This document shows positions 1 through 7,641 of a DNA stretch of 64,000 bases, in pieces. The stretch's first letter is position 1; every line of letters begins with the position of its first letter. A program made the translations under genes and the position numbers. The stretch is from CAYLPJ01 sp964385465 (GTDB lineage: Bacteria; Planctomycetota; Phycisphaerae; SM23-33): assembly GCA_964385465.1 (NCBI GenBank), contig CAYLPJ010000001.1, forward strand, positions 1 through 64,000, given 5' to 3'. Under the pieces are notes generated by a model, which did no database searches, had not been told where the DNA came from, and saw nothing but the letters and a program-made list of their open reading frames with translations.

Positions 1-55
1 GTAGAGCAAGGGATTCATAAGCCCTGGGTCACTGGTTCAAGTCCAGTCGCCGCTA
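1..55 (+). tRNA. tRNA with CAU anticodon (Met or Ile2), 5' end off the window
   Basis: The visible part holds the end of the D arm, an anticodon arm with loop TTCATAA (anticodon CAT at 16-18), a perfect 5-bp T stem (ACTGG/CCAGT, 31-47) and a 3' acceptor strand CGCCGCT with discriminator A55. No CCA is encoded. The anticodon stem closes with an A13.G21 mismatch next to the loop. The 5' acceptor strand is outside the window, so elongator Met, initiator Met and lysidine-type Ile cannot be told apart. The stem lacks the GGG/CCC triple next to the loop typical of initiators, so elongator Met or Ile2 is more likely. Confidence 0.85.
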
Positions 56-60
56 GTGAG

Positions 61-87
61 AAAGGCCCGCCCGCGCGGGCCTTTTTT
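61..87 (+). terminator. Rho-independent terminator of the tRNA
   Basis: A 7-bp GC stem (GGCCCGC 64-70 with GCGGGCC 75-81) around a CCGC loop is followed by a run of six T (82-87). Flanking AAA/TTT extends the stem. It lies just 3' of the tRNA. Confidence 0.9.
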
Positions 88-230
88 CATGGAGGGGACA
101 AGCGCCGGCCGCGGGGCGGCGCATCTGCCTCCCGGGCTTGGACCTGGACGCGTGATGCTCCGCCGGTTCCCCGCCGCCAGGCCGCGACCGCACGCACGGG
201 GGGCGGGGGCGGGGGTGCCACGTTTTGTTC

Positions 231-259
231 TTGACCCCGCCGCGGACGAACCGTACAAG
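231..259 (+). promoter_or_regulatory. Sigma-70 type promoter for the small membrane protein gene
   Basis: A -35 box TTGACC (231-236) is separated by exactly 17 bp from TACAAG (254-259). Transcription would start near 266, about 57 bp before the start codon at 323. Seen directly as a consensus match; activity is inferred. Confidence 0.6.
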
Positions 260-322
260 GATAGCCCGAGTCTGCGACGCACCGCTCTATGCATCTGTTC
301 ATCCGGATAGGAGAAGTCAGCC

Positions 323-448
323 ATGTCGACATTGCCTTTGGCGGAGCTTTTCGGGATCGAGTGGCTCTACTGGTGGCAGATCCCCCTGCTGCTGATCCTC
401 GTGGGCCTGATCATCTTCCTCGTGATGTATCGTCGCAGGCAGATGTAG
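323..448 (+). CDS. 41-residue single-pass membrane protein
   Basis: A short ORF of 41 residues starts at an ATG preceded by AGGAG (309-313) at 9-bp spacing. The product has an amphipathic, Trp/Tyr-rich start (ELFGIEWLYWWQIP), one strongly hydrophobic segment (about residues 19-35, LLLILVGLIIFLVMY-like) and a basic tail YRRRQM, predicting one membrane helix with the basic end in the cytoplasm. It has its own good promoter and ribosome binding site, which argues for a real gene. No family recognised; function unknown. The next gene is an ArsR-type regulator 255 bp downstream, with no clear link. Confidence 0.65.
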   Translation: MSTLPLAELFGIEWLYWWQIPLLLILVGLIIFLVMYRRRQM

Positions 449-703
449 CCCGGCGTCGGCGGCCCGGCCCCCAGCCCGGGGGCCGGAATGCGTCGGTCGC
501 CGTCCGGCGGCCGACGGGTGCGGGCTCCCTTCGCCAGAGCGCAGGCGTCCCCGGCCGCGGCGGGTTCCCTGATCGTGCGGGTGGTCTCGCGGGGGGGACC
601 CCGCCGTACCGCAGGCTCGGCTGTTGCTGTGCGCGCCCTCCGGGCGGACCGCGGTACCCCCGAGCGTACCGGCTCTTCCATTGTTTCCAGCCAGGGACTC
701 AAC

Positions 704-1048
704 ATGGCCAAGCAGAACCGTGACCTCGAAAGCCTCGCCGAGCTTTGCCACATCCTCGGGGACCCGACGCGGCTTCGGATCGTCCAGGCGCTGCAGGACG
801 ACGAGATGAACGTCTCGGCGATCTGCAAGGCACTCAAGCTGCCCCAGCCGACGGTATCGAGGCACTTGGCGATCCTCCGCATGGCCGGGCTGGTCACCAA
901 CCGCAGGGCGGGCAAGGAGATCTTCTACGAGCTGGCCGAGATGCGGACCTCCTCGGCCGCCTCCGGCCTGAAGAACCTCCTGGGCGGCGGCACGGCCCTT
1001 CGGGTCGGCCCGGTCGTTCTGGGCCTGGCCGGCGGGAAGAAGTCCTGA
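704..1048 (+). CDS. ArsR-family winged-helix transcriptional regulator
   Basis: A 114-residue protein with an ArsR-type winged helix over about residues 8-85: the LCHILGDPTRLRIVQAL opening helix, the recognition helix region LPQPTVSRHLAILRMAGLV, and a wing RRAGKEIFYELAE. It should be a homodimeric DNA-binding repressor. The metal-binding ELCVCDL motif of ArsR/SmtB metal sensors is absent, so the signal is unknown. The C terminus is a glycine-rich tail (LLGGGTALRVGPVVLG). The ATG at 704 was chosen because homology begins there; an upstream in-frame extension is low complexity. No clear Shine-Dalgarno is seen. It does not sit in an obvious operon. Confidence 0.85.
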   Translation: MAKQNRDLESLAELCHILGDPTRLRIVQALQDDEMNVSAICKALKLPQPTVSRHLAILRMAGLVTNRRAGKEIFYELAEMRTSSAASGLKNLLGGGTALRVGPVVLGLAGGKKS

Positions 1049-1105
1049 CCCGCCGGCGGCGTCCGCCTTTCCTCGCCGCCGGGCTTCTGCTACGCTGACG
1101 CCGTC

Positions 1106-2056
1106 ATGGCCGATGCCGAACCGAAACCCGTTTACGTCCTCCACGGCGACGACGCGTACCTGCGCGACGCCCACCGCCGGGAGATCGTCGAGCGTGTCGT
1201 CGGCGACGCCGACCCGCAGATCTGCGTGACCGCCTTCGACGGCGACGCCGAACTGGCCGACGTGCTCGACGAGCTGCGCACGCTGCCCTTCCTCGCCCCC
1301 CGCAGGCTCGTCGTCGTCCGCGAGGCCGATGCGTTCGTCTCGACCCATCGCGACGCCCTCGAACGCTTCTTCCAGGCCCCCCCCGCCGCCGCCAGCCTCT
1401 TGCTGCTCGTCGGTTCCTGGCGGTCCAACACCCGCCTGGCCAAGCTCGTCGCGAAGATCGGCGAGGCCGTCGACTGCTCCGTGCCCAAAAAGGGCAACCT
1501 CGCCCGCTGGCTGGCCAAGGCGGCCGACAAACGCGGCAAACGCATCGCCCCCGACGCCGCCGGCCTGCTGGCCGAGTGGGTCGGGCGGGACCTCGCCGCC
1601 CTCGATGCCGAGATCGAGAAGCTCTCGCTCTACGTCGGCGAACGCCAGGAGATCACGCTGGCCGACGTCGGCGAGCTGTCGGCCTCCACGTCCGGGCCGG
1701 CGGCGTTCGCGCTGACCAACGCGATCACCGACGGCGACCCCGCCGCGGCGCTTCGGGCCCTCGGCGGGATGCTCCAGACGCGGGGCGACGAGTTCAAGAC
1801 GCTGGGAATGCTCGCCTGGCACATCCGCCGTGCAGCGACCGCCAAACAGATGCTCGCCGCCGGCGCCGACGAGCGAACCGCCGTCCCACGCATGCCCCCG
1901 TCGCAAGCGCGGGCCTTCGCCAGGATGCTCCGCCGCCGCTCGCCGGCGGCCTTTCGCGACGACTTCCGCCGCATGCTCGATGCGGACATCGCCATGAAGT
2001 CCGGCACGAACCCGGCCGCCGCGCTGCAGACCCTCGTCGTCGCGCTCTGCTCGTGA
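1106..2056 (+). CDS. holA: DNA polymerase III subunit delta
   Basis: A 316-residue protein with the HolA layout: N-terminal AAA+-like domain beginning VYVLHGDDAYLRDAHRREI, then LVVVREAD, a LARWLAKAADKRGKRI region (about 134-149), and a C-terminal helical collar domain ending in AAALQTLVV. Length is close to the usual 330-340. Delta opens the beta clamp within the clamp-loader complex. A TACGCT box lies 9 bp before the ATG and no Shine-Dalgarno is seen. The gene stands alone between the ArsR regulator and the AsmA-like gene. Confidence 0.88.
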   Translation: MADAEPKPVYVLHGDDAYLRDAHRREIVERVVGDADPQICVTAFDGDAELADVLDELRTLPFLAPRRLVVVREADAFVSTHRDALERFFQAPPAAASLLLLVGSWRSNTRLAKLVAKIGEAVDCSVPKKGNLARWLAKAADKRGKRIAPDAAGLLAEWVGRDLAALDAEIEKLSLYVGERQEITLADVGELSASTSGPAAFALTNAITDGDPAAALRALGGMLQTRGDEFKTLGMLAWHIRRAATAKQMLAAGADERTAVPRMPPSQARAFARMLRRRSPAAFRDDFRRMLDADIAMKSGTNPAAALQTLVVALCS

Positions 2057-2168
2057 ACGAAGTTTCTTGGGTTTCGCCGCCGGGGGGGGAATAATTGGAT
2101 AACCGGGTCCGGAATTGCGGCCCGACATTGCCGGAGCCCGCGAGGGCCCCGCGAAAGGAGATCAACCG

Positions 2169-3128
2169 ATGAAGCTCTTGCTCCGCATCCTGCTGGTGGT
2201 GGTCCTGCTGGCCGTCGCCGCGGCGGTGGTGGCCTACCTGTGGATCGACACGCTGGCCAAGAAGGGCATCGAGGAGGGCGGCACGTACGCCCTCGGCGTG
2301 CCGACGAAGGTCCAGACCGTCAGCGTCGGGCTCTTCGGGGGGACGATGGAGCTCGACGGGCTCAACGTCGCCAACCCCCAGGGCTTCCAGACGCCCCACG
2401 TCATGCACTCGGGGAAGTTCGACGTCGAGATCATCCCCTCCAGCCTCTTCGGCGACGTCGTCCAGGTCCGCAAGTTCGAGCTCGACGGGCTGGACATCAA
2501 CTTCGAGCAGAAGCTGCCCGACAGCAACATCAAGCTCATCCTGGATCACATCCAGAAGATCGCCGGGGGCGGCGAGGACAAGCCCGAGGAGCCGGCCGGC
2601 AAGGGCAAGAAGGTCCAGCTCGACCGCATTCGCATCCGCAACGTGACGGCGAATTTCCGCCTGCCGGTCGCCGGCGACCTGAAGGTCGAGGTGCCCGAGA
2701 TCGTCCTGGACAACGTCACCAGCGACAACGCCCAGGGCGTGGTGCTCAGCGAGCTGATCCAGCGCCTCGTCCCGGCGATCATCGCCGCGGTGGTCGAGAA
2801 GGCCGAGGGCACCGTCCCGGCCGACTTCCTCAACAACATCGAGGGCCAGCTCGGCCAGACTGTCCAGGCGCTCGGCGGGCAGGCGCAGAAGCTCGTCGGC
2901 GAGGCCCGCGCGGAGATGGAGAAGGCCGTCCAGGCCGGCGTCGAGCAGGCCGGCAAGGCCGTCGGCGACGTGGGCAAGAACGTCTCCGAGCAGGCGGGCA
3001 AGGCCACCGAGGATCTCCAGAAGGGCGTCGGCGACGCGGTCAACAACGCCCTCGGCGGGAAAAGGGATGCCAACGACGCCAACGACGGCGGCAAGAAGCC
3101 CGGCCTGCTGGACGGGCTGATGAAGTAG
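2169..3128 (+). CDS. AsmA-like membrane-anchored protein
   Basis: A 319-residue protein starting at the ATG behind AAAGGAG. Residues 5-24 form an N-terminal membrane anchor (LLRILLVVVLLAVAAAVVAYL). The following region (about 30-180) has an AsmA/TamB-like pattern, with repeated short beta segments such as VSVGLFGGTMELDGLNVANP and VRKFELDGLDI. The C-terminal third is a long Ala/Gly/Lys/Glu-rich helical stretch (about 210-300), possibly coiled coil, ending KKPGLLDGLMK. AsmA-like proteins act in the cell envelope and are linked to lipid transport; the specific role here is not known. It is followed 56 bp later by an M48 lipoprotein protease on the same strand. Confidence 0.6.
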   Translation: MKLLLRILLVVVLLAVAAAVVAYLWIDTLAKKGIEEGGTYALGVPTKVQTVSVGLFGGTMELDGLNVANPQGFQTPHVMHSGKFDVEIIPSSLFGDVVQVRKFELDGLDINFEQKLPDSNIKLILDHIQKIAGGGEDKPEEPAGKGKKVQLDRIRIRNVTANFRLPVAGDLKVEVPEIVLDNVTSDNAQGVVLSELIQRLVPAIIAAVVEKAEGTVPADFLNNIEGQLGQTVQALGGQAQKLVGEARAEMEKAVQAGVEQAGKAVGDVGKNVSEQAGKATEDLQKGVGDAVNNALGGKRDANDANDGGKKPGLLDGLMK

Positions 3129-3184
3129 GACCGCCCCTCCGCCGCCGAAACGCATACCATGGATGTCGAAGGAGGATCGCGAAC

Positions 3185-4021
3185 ATGACACGCACCGTGC
3201 GATCGAGATGGATGCTGCTGCTGGCCGCGGGACTGCTCACGGCTGCCGGCGGATGTAGCGAGAACCCGGTGACCGGCGACAGCGAGCTGACGCTGATCTC
3301 CCGCCAACAGGAGATCGCGATGGGGACCGAGGCGTCCCCGCAGTTCGAGACCGAGTTCGGCGGGGCCGTGCCGGATTCGACGCTCCAGGGCTACGTCCAG
3401 AGCGTGGGGATGCAGGTCGCCCGCGTCTCCCACCGCCCGGACATGCCGTACGAGTACACGCTCGTCCGCTCCGACGTGCCCAACGCCTTCGCGCTGCCCG
3501 GCGGGAAGATCTTCGTCACCGCGGGGCTCGTCCGCCGGATGACCAACGAGCGACAGCTCGCCGCCGTGCTGGGCCACGAGACCGGCCACGTCGCCGCCAA
3601 GCACAACGTCAAGGGCATGCAGCGGCAGATGGGCGTCTCGGTGCTGGCCGAGATCGCCGCGCGCGCCACCGGCGTGGGCACGGCGGGGGACGTGGCCAAG
3701 ATCGTCGGCTCGGTGGCGAACCTCAAGTACAGCCGCGACGACGAGTACCAGGCCGACCGGATCGGCATCGAATACCTGGCCAAGGCCAACTACAACCCCT
3801 GGGGCATGGTCGAGCTGCTGACGATCCTGCTGAACCTCCACGAGGAGGAGCCCGGCACCCTCGCGGAGATGTTCCAGACGCACCCGCTGTCGAGCAAGCG
3901 AATCGAGCAAGCCAGCGAGACGATCCGCGAGGGGTACCCCTCCGCCTCGTCGACCGCCCCCGACCCCGCCGCCGACCGGTTCGCCGGCATGAAGGCCCGA
4001 ATGCTCAAGTACGTAGAGTGA
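3185..4021 (+). CDS. M48-family zinc metalloprotease, lipoprotein
   Basis: A 278-residue protein starting behind GGAGG. A short basic N terminus and hydrophobic stretch end in AAGGC (C24), consistent with a lipoprotein signal. The Peptidase_M48 domain shows ALPGGKIFVTAGL, zinc motif HETGH (131-135) and the third ligand region EYQAD (E187). The size and layout match BepA/LoiP-like periplasmic M48 proteases, which handle misfolded outer-membrane proteins; the C-terminal TPR of BepA is absent. It sits 56 bp after the AsmA-like gene, a plausible envelope-maintenance pair. Confidence 0.88.
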   Translation: MTRTVRSRWMLLLAAGLLTAAGGCSENPVTGDSELTLISRQQEIAMGTEASPQFETEFGGAVPDSTLQGYVQSVGMQVARVSHRPDMPYEYTLVRSDVPNAFALPGGKIFVTAGLVRRMTNERQLAAVLGHETGHVAAKHNVKGMQRQMGVSVLAEIAARATGVGTAGDVAKIVGSVANLKYSRDDEYQADRIGIEYLAKANYNPWGMVELLTILLNLHEEEPGTLAEMFQTHPLSSKRIEQASETIREGYPSASSTAPDPAADRFAGMKARMLKYVE

Positions 4022-4025
4022 GGCC

Positions 4026-4081
4026 CGGACAACCGGATTGCCGCAAGACCGTCAGGCCGGAAGACGGCGGGGCCGCCTGAC
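4026..4081 (+). repeat. 8-bp-periodic intergenic repeat cluster A
   Basis: Seven successive octamers follow the M48 stop codon: CGGACAAC, CGGATTGC, CGCAAGAC, CGTCAGGC, CGGAAGAC, GGCGGGGC, CGCCTGAC. Consensus is about CGGNAGAC. ACCGTCAGGC (4048-4057) and GCCTGACGGT (4075-4084) also form a perfect 10-bp inverted repeat. Related clusters lie at 4222, 5848, 53339 and 53432. Confidence 0.6.
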
Positions 4082-4218
4082 GGTAGCGCCGCGGCGAAGA
4101 CGTCACTCGGTCACGCCGCATCCCCCGTGCCGCCCCGCGCGGACGCGGCGGGACGCGGCCCGGGATCTCGCCCCCCAGACAGCACCCTGTTCCAGCAACA
4201 CCCTCTCGCGCCGATCCG

Positions 4219-4245
4219 CCGGTCTACCGGTCTTCCGGTCTCACG
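4219..4245 (-). repeat. 8-bp-periodic intergenic repeat cluster B
   Basis: Three exact-period octamers on the plus strand read CCGGTCTA, CCGGTCTT, CCGGTCTC (4219-4242), then ACGG. Read on the minus strand they match the CGGNAGAC consensus of cluster A. The last unit overlaps the stop codon of the GT87 gene (4241-4243). Confidence 0.6.
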
Positions 4246-5773
4246 GCGCCCCCAGCCGCTGTCGCTCCTTCGCGTACGGGTCCTCGCGGCCGCGGAGCGA
4301 GACGGCAAGCATCACGCCGGCGGCGTAGAGCAGGGCGAAATACGCGAACATCGGCCCGGCGGCCTGGGCGTAGTCGCCCCAGCGTTCGGCCGACGCATCC
4401 GGTCGGCCGAGGGCCTTGGCCAGCGCCTCGAACATCCCGCCGCGGAGCACCCAGACGCACACCCCGGCCGCGAGCGTCAGCACCAGCGACGCGATCCGCA
4501 CGCGCCGGCTCACTCGGCCGAAGGCGACCGCGTGCCACACCGCCACCGCCGCGGGCAGGACCACGGCGGCGTGATGATCCCACGTTCTCTGGTTCAGCAG
4601 CATCATGCCCAGCACCACAAGCCCGTAGTGCAGCGCCCGCCGGCCGTCGTCGCGCGGGAGCCGCCGCCGGCCGATCGCCCACGCGCCGAGGGCGACCACC
4701 GCGAGTTGGGCGACGCGCAGCAGGGCCTTGGCGGCCGCCGCGGGCAGGGGGACGACCGTGATCCACCCGTGGCGGTCTGTGAGGTAGTGGGGGTCGTCGT
4801 CGGGCCCCCAGTAGATGTCGCCCTCGCGCCCATCGAGGAAGTACCGGCTGACCACGCCGGAGAGCGACTGGTTGATGTGCTCGGGGTACCATGATCCGTC
4901 GACGAGCCCCGGGCCGATGATGTTCTCGTACCACGTCCGCGTAGCGCGGGCGAACCGCGTGGGCCCCATCGCGGCCGCCGGCAAGGCTGCCCCGACGACC
5001 AGCAGCCACCCCGCCGCCGCGCCGGTGAGCTTCCACTTCCGCTGGCCCAGCCAGTAGAGCAGGAACAGGGCGGGGGTCAGTTTCAGGCAGATCGCCACCG
5101 CCAGCGGCAGGCCGCAGGCGACCTCCCGCCCGCGCCGGAACAGCCACAGGTGCAGCACGATCAGCGCCAGGACGAACGTGTTCGTGTTGCCGTGCTGGAT
5201 GTCGCCGATGATCGGCATCGCCGCCCAGGCAACGCCCAGCAGCAGCACCCAGCCCGGCGGTCGGCGGCCGGCGTGCGAGGCCAGCGAGGCGGTCATGGCC
5301 ACCGCCGCGGCAATGGCGGCGAGCTTCAGCAGGTTGAATGCCAGCGCCATCGCCTCGACGGGCAGGTAGGCAAAGGGCGTCAGCAGCAGCAGCACCAGCG
5401 GCGTGTTGGGGTGCATGTAGGCCGGGCCGTAATCGCCCGGCTCGCCCGCCGCCGAGACCGGCTGCGTGTCCACCTCGGCGGAGTTCGGCGGGATCATGGC
5501 GTAGATGTTCCGCCCACGCCAGAACTGCCGCACCGCCCGCCGCCACCGCCCGATCGCGCCCTTGTCGGCGTCCGGACGCGCCAACCCCCTGGCCGCACCG
5601 CGAAGGCGGTTCCAGTCCGGGTGCTCGCGGTCGAAGGCCGTCGCCCTCCGCAGCGCCTTGCGCGTGCCGTGCTGGAACTGCACGACGGGCACGACGAACG
5701 CGGCCGCCAGCAGCACCCACCCGATGGCCGTCAGACGGCGAACGTGCACGTTGCGACTCGTGGGATCACTCAT
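4241..5773 (-). CDS. GT87-type (DUF2029) membrane glycosyltransferase
   Basis: A 510-residue polytopic membrane protein with roughly ten hydrophobic segments. It has the DUF2029/GT87 hallmarks: an Asp/Tyr-rich first periplasmic loop (YGPAYMHPNTPLVLLLLTPF), the GDIQHGNTNTFVLALI motif and CLKLTPALFLLYWL. Members use polyprenyl-phosphate sugars (mannosyl- or arabinosyl-transferases) to build cell-envelope glycans; the sugar here cannot be told. It is flanked at its 3' end by octamer repeats and is divergent from nadK. Start chosen at the first ATG giving a basic N terminus before helix 1. Confidence 0.75.
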   Translation of the reverse strand: MSDPTSRNVHVRRLTAIGWVLLAAAFVVPVVQFQHGTRKALRRATAFDREHPDWNRLRGAARGLARPDADKGAIGRWRRAVRQFWRGRNIYAMIPPNSAEVDTQPVSAAGEPGDYGPAYMHPNTPLVLLLLTPFAYLPVEAMALAFNLLKLAAIAAAVAMTASLASHAGRRPPGWVLLLGVAWAAMPIIGDIQHGNTNTFVLALIVLHLWLFRRGREVACGLPLAVAICLKLTPALFLLYWLGQRKWKLTGAAAGWLLVVGAALPAAAMGPTRFARATRTWYENIIGPGLVDGSWYPEHINQSLSGVVSRYFLDGREGDIYWGPDDDPHYLTDRHGWITVVPLPAAAAKALLRVAQLAVVALGAWAIGRRRLPRDDGRRALHYGLVVLGMMLLNQRTWDHHAAVVLPAAVAVWHAVAFGRVSRRVRIASLVLTLAAGVCVWVLRGGMFEALAKALGRPDASAERWGDYAQAAGPMFAYFALLYAAGVMLAVSLRGREDPYAKERQRLGAP

Positions 5774-5847
5774 GACGCGGACACTCTAGCGGCAGGACCG
5801 TGCGACCGGAAGCCCGAAGGGGCGCGACACTGCCCCCCCGGCCATCC

Positions 5848-5879
5848 CGTCTCCCGTTTTCCGGTCCCACGGTCTTCCC
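5848..5879 (-). repeat. 8-bp-periodic intergenic repeat cluster C
   Basis: Four octamers in register on the plus strand, CGTCTCCC, GTTTTCCG, GTCCCACG, GTCTTCCC, match the reverse complement of the CGGNAGAC consensus. The cluster lies between the divergent GT87 and nadK genes. Confidence 0.5.
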
Positions 5880-5902
5880 TGTTCACCCGCGGCGGACGCC
5901 GC

Positions 5903-5908
5903 TACGAT
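5903..5908 (+). promoter_or_regulatory. -10 box just before nadK (probably leaderless start)
   Basis: TACGAT ends 6 bp before the nadK ATG, so a normal transcription start would fall at or next to the start codon. No Shine-Dalgarno is visible. The -35 region is weak (TTCACC at 15 bp). Confidence 0.4.
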
Positions 5909-5914
5909 ACGGGC

Positions 5915-6766
5915 ATGTCGGGCAAGAAGGTGCTCATCCTGGGCAACATGGCCAAAGACGGCGTCGCCGAGCAGATCGATGCGCTGCGGACGTGGTTCGA
6001 GGACCGCGTGCAGATCCTCGCCGTCTGCCCCGCCGTCGGTCCGCTCGACGACCGCGCCGGCGAGGCCGACCTCTGCGTCGTCTTCGGGGGCGACGGCACG
6101 CTGTTGGGCGCCGCCCGCCTCCTGGCCGACACCGACGTGCCCCTGCTCGGCGTCAACATGGGCAAGCTCGGCTTCCTCGCCGAGTTCAGCGTCGAGCACC
6201 TCAAGAAGCACCTGCCCGCCATCCTCGCCGGCGAGGTGCCCTGCTCGGCACGCATGATGCTCGACGTCCGCATCCTCCGCCACGGCCGCGAGGCCTTCCG
6301 CAGCCCCGTCGCCAACGACGTGGCCGTCTCGGCAGGCCAGCCGTTCCGCATGATCGACCTGACCGTCCGCCGCGACGACGAGCTGCTCGCCCGCTACCGC
6401 GGCGACGGGCTCATCGTCGCCACGCCCACCGGCTCGACCGGGTACAACCTCTCCGCCGGCGGGCCCATCCTCGAGCCCACACTCGACGCCGTCGCCATCA
6501 CACCCATCGCCCCCCATACCCTCGCCCTGCGGACCATCACCGTCGGGATCGACCGCGCCATCGCCGTCACAGCCGAGCGGGTCAACGACGGCTCGGCCGC
6601 CATCGTCGATGGGCAGGTGCAGGCCGACCTGCACGAGGGGGACGTGATCGAGATCCGCCGCGCTCCCCACCCCCTGCGGACGGTCAACCACCCCGGGCGC
6701 CCCTTCTTCCGCACCCTCGCCAGCAAGCTCCAGTGGGGCCTGAGCCCCCACCACCACGGGAACTGA
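5915..6766 (+). CDS. nadK: NAD kinase
   Basis: A 283-residue protein phosphorylating NAD+ to NADP+. It carries the catalytic GGDGT motif (58-62) in VVFGGDGTLL, the NMGKLGFLAEF segment, the SPVANDVAVS Asn-Asp pair and the long conserved DGLIVATPTGSTGYNLSAGG block. Length is typical. The start at 5915 is set by homology (MSGKKVLILGNM) and by the adjacent TACGAT box. It is convergent with the lipoprotein gene that ends at 6773, 6 bp away. Confidence 0.95.
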   Translation: MSGKKVLILGNMAKDGVAEQIDALRTWFEDRVQILAVCPAVGPLDDRAGEADLCVVFGGDGTLLGAARLLADTDVPLLGVNMGKLGFLAEFSVEHLKKHLPAILAGEVPCSARMMLDVRILRHGREAFRSPVANDVAVSAGQPFRMIDLTVRRDDELLARYRGDGLIVATPTGSTGYNLSAGGPILEPTLDAVAITPIAPHTLALRTITVGIDRAIAVTAERVNDGSAAIVDGQVQADLHEGDVIEIRRAPHPLRTVNHPGRPFFRTLASKLQWGLSPHHHGN

Positions 6767-6772
6767 GCGGCC

Positions 6773-7582
6773 TTATCGCTTCGCCGCCAGAACGACGGCG
6801 AGGCGGTCGGCAGCCTGGTGGCTGGGCAGGTCGTGCTCCTTCGAGAGCTCCCAGGCCCGCAGGTAGAGGCGGCGGGCCTCTTCGTAACGGCCGGCGGCCT
6901 CGGCGGCGACAGCGGCGTTGTAGTGGGCATCCACGCTCTCGGGCCTCGCCGACGTGTCCGCCCCGCCGGGGCGCAGCGGCATCGTTACCGTGGACCGCGC
7001 GGGCGTGGTCATGCGGACGAACGCGTCGGCGCAGTCGTCCAGCAGGCCACGGACTATCTCACTCGCCGGGGGCACCCGGGCGGGATCGTCGGCACGCTTG
7101 AAGCCCAGCGGGCCCCGGACCGCCGCGTCCCCCGCCGAGCTGTAAGACCGCCGGACCTCCGCCATCGGCAACGCCTGCCCGCCAGGGCCACGCGGCGCGA
7201 AGACGACCCGCACGGAGGCAGTGCGCACCAGCGTGGGAACCTCGGCCGTTACGCTCTCCCCGGCCGCGCTGACCCGGCGGATCGTCCGGTTGCCCGTCTC
7301 GTCGGCGACGTCCACCTCGATCGTCCCATCCACCGCGCCGCCCCCGCCGGCCGGGGCGTTGGCATCGCCCAGCCGCTGGTTCAGCGCGGCGGCGAGGTGC
7401 TCGGCGTAGCCGCCGCCGGCATCGCCGGTGACCTGGAATTGCCCCGCTCGCAGCGGACGGGCGCTGTCGGGGATCGGCAGCGCGGCCGGGAGGACGTGAT
7501 CGATGGCCACGCTTGGCGGCTCGCAGCCGACCAGCCCGGCCGCCAGGAGTGCGACGGCGACGACGCGTACGATGTTTCTCAT
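6773..7582 (-). CDS. Lipoprotein of unknown function
   Basis: A 269-residue protein with a clear lipoprotein signal (MRNIVRVVAVALLAAGLVGC, lipobox LVGC at 17-20) starting behind GAAGGGG. The central part (about 50-180) is beta-rich and resembles penicillin-binding-protein activator LpoB/CsgG-type folds only loosely. The C terminus (about 215-265) reads as one or two TPR-like helical pairs (AHYNAAVAAEAAGRYEEARRLYLRAWEL). Function unknown; the TPR suggests protein-protein contacts. It lies 59 bp downstream of another exported gene on the same strand. Confidence 0.7.
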   Translation of the reverse strand: MRNIVRVVAVALLAAGLVGCEPPSVAIDHVLPAALPIPDSARPLRAGQFQVTGDAGGGYAEHLAAALNQRLGDANAPAGGGGAVDGTIEVDVADETGNRTIRRVSAAGESVTAEVPTLVRTASVRVVFAPRGPGGQALPMAEVRRSYSSAGDAAVRGPLGFKRADDPARVPPASEIVRGLLDDCADAFVRMTTPARSTVTMPLRPGGADTSARPESVDAHYNAAVAAEAAGRYEEARRLYLRAWELSKEHDLPSHQAADRLAVVLAAKR

Positions 7583-7641
7583 AGCAAGGCCCCTTCGAGG
7601 TGTTCGCCACATCATACGCCCGGCCTTGGCGGAAGGCATCC

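Noticed and set aside
289..723. 144-residue open frame overlapping the small membrane protein gene
   Set aside because: It is a different frame from the 41-residue gene, has no ribosome site, and its sequence is Arg/Gly/Pro-rich as expected from GC-rich shadow frames.
317..2128. Long minus-strand frame opposite holA
   Set aside because: Antisense shadow of holA; composition biased to Gly/Ala/Arg, no domain and no ribosome site.
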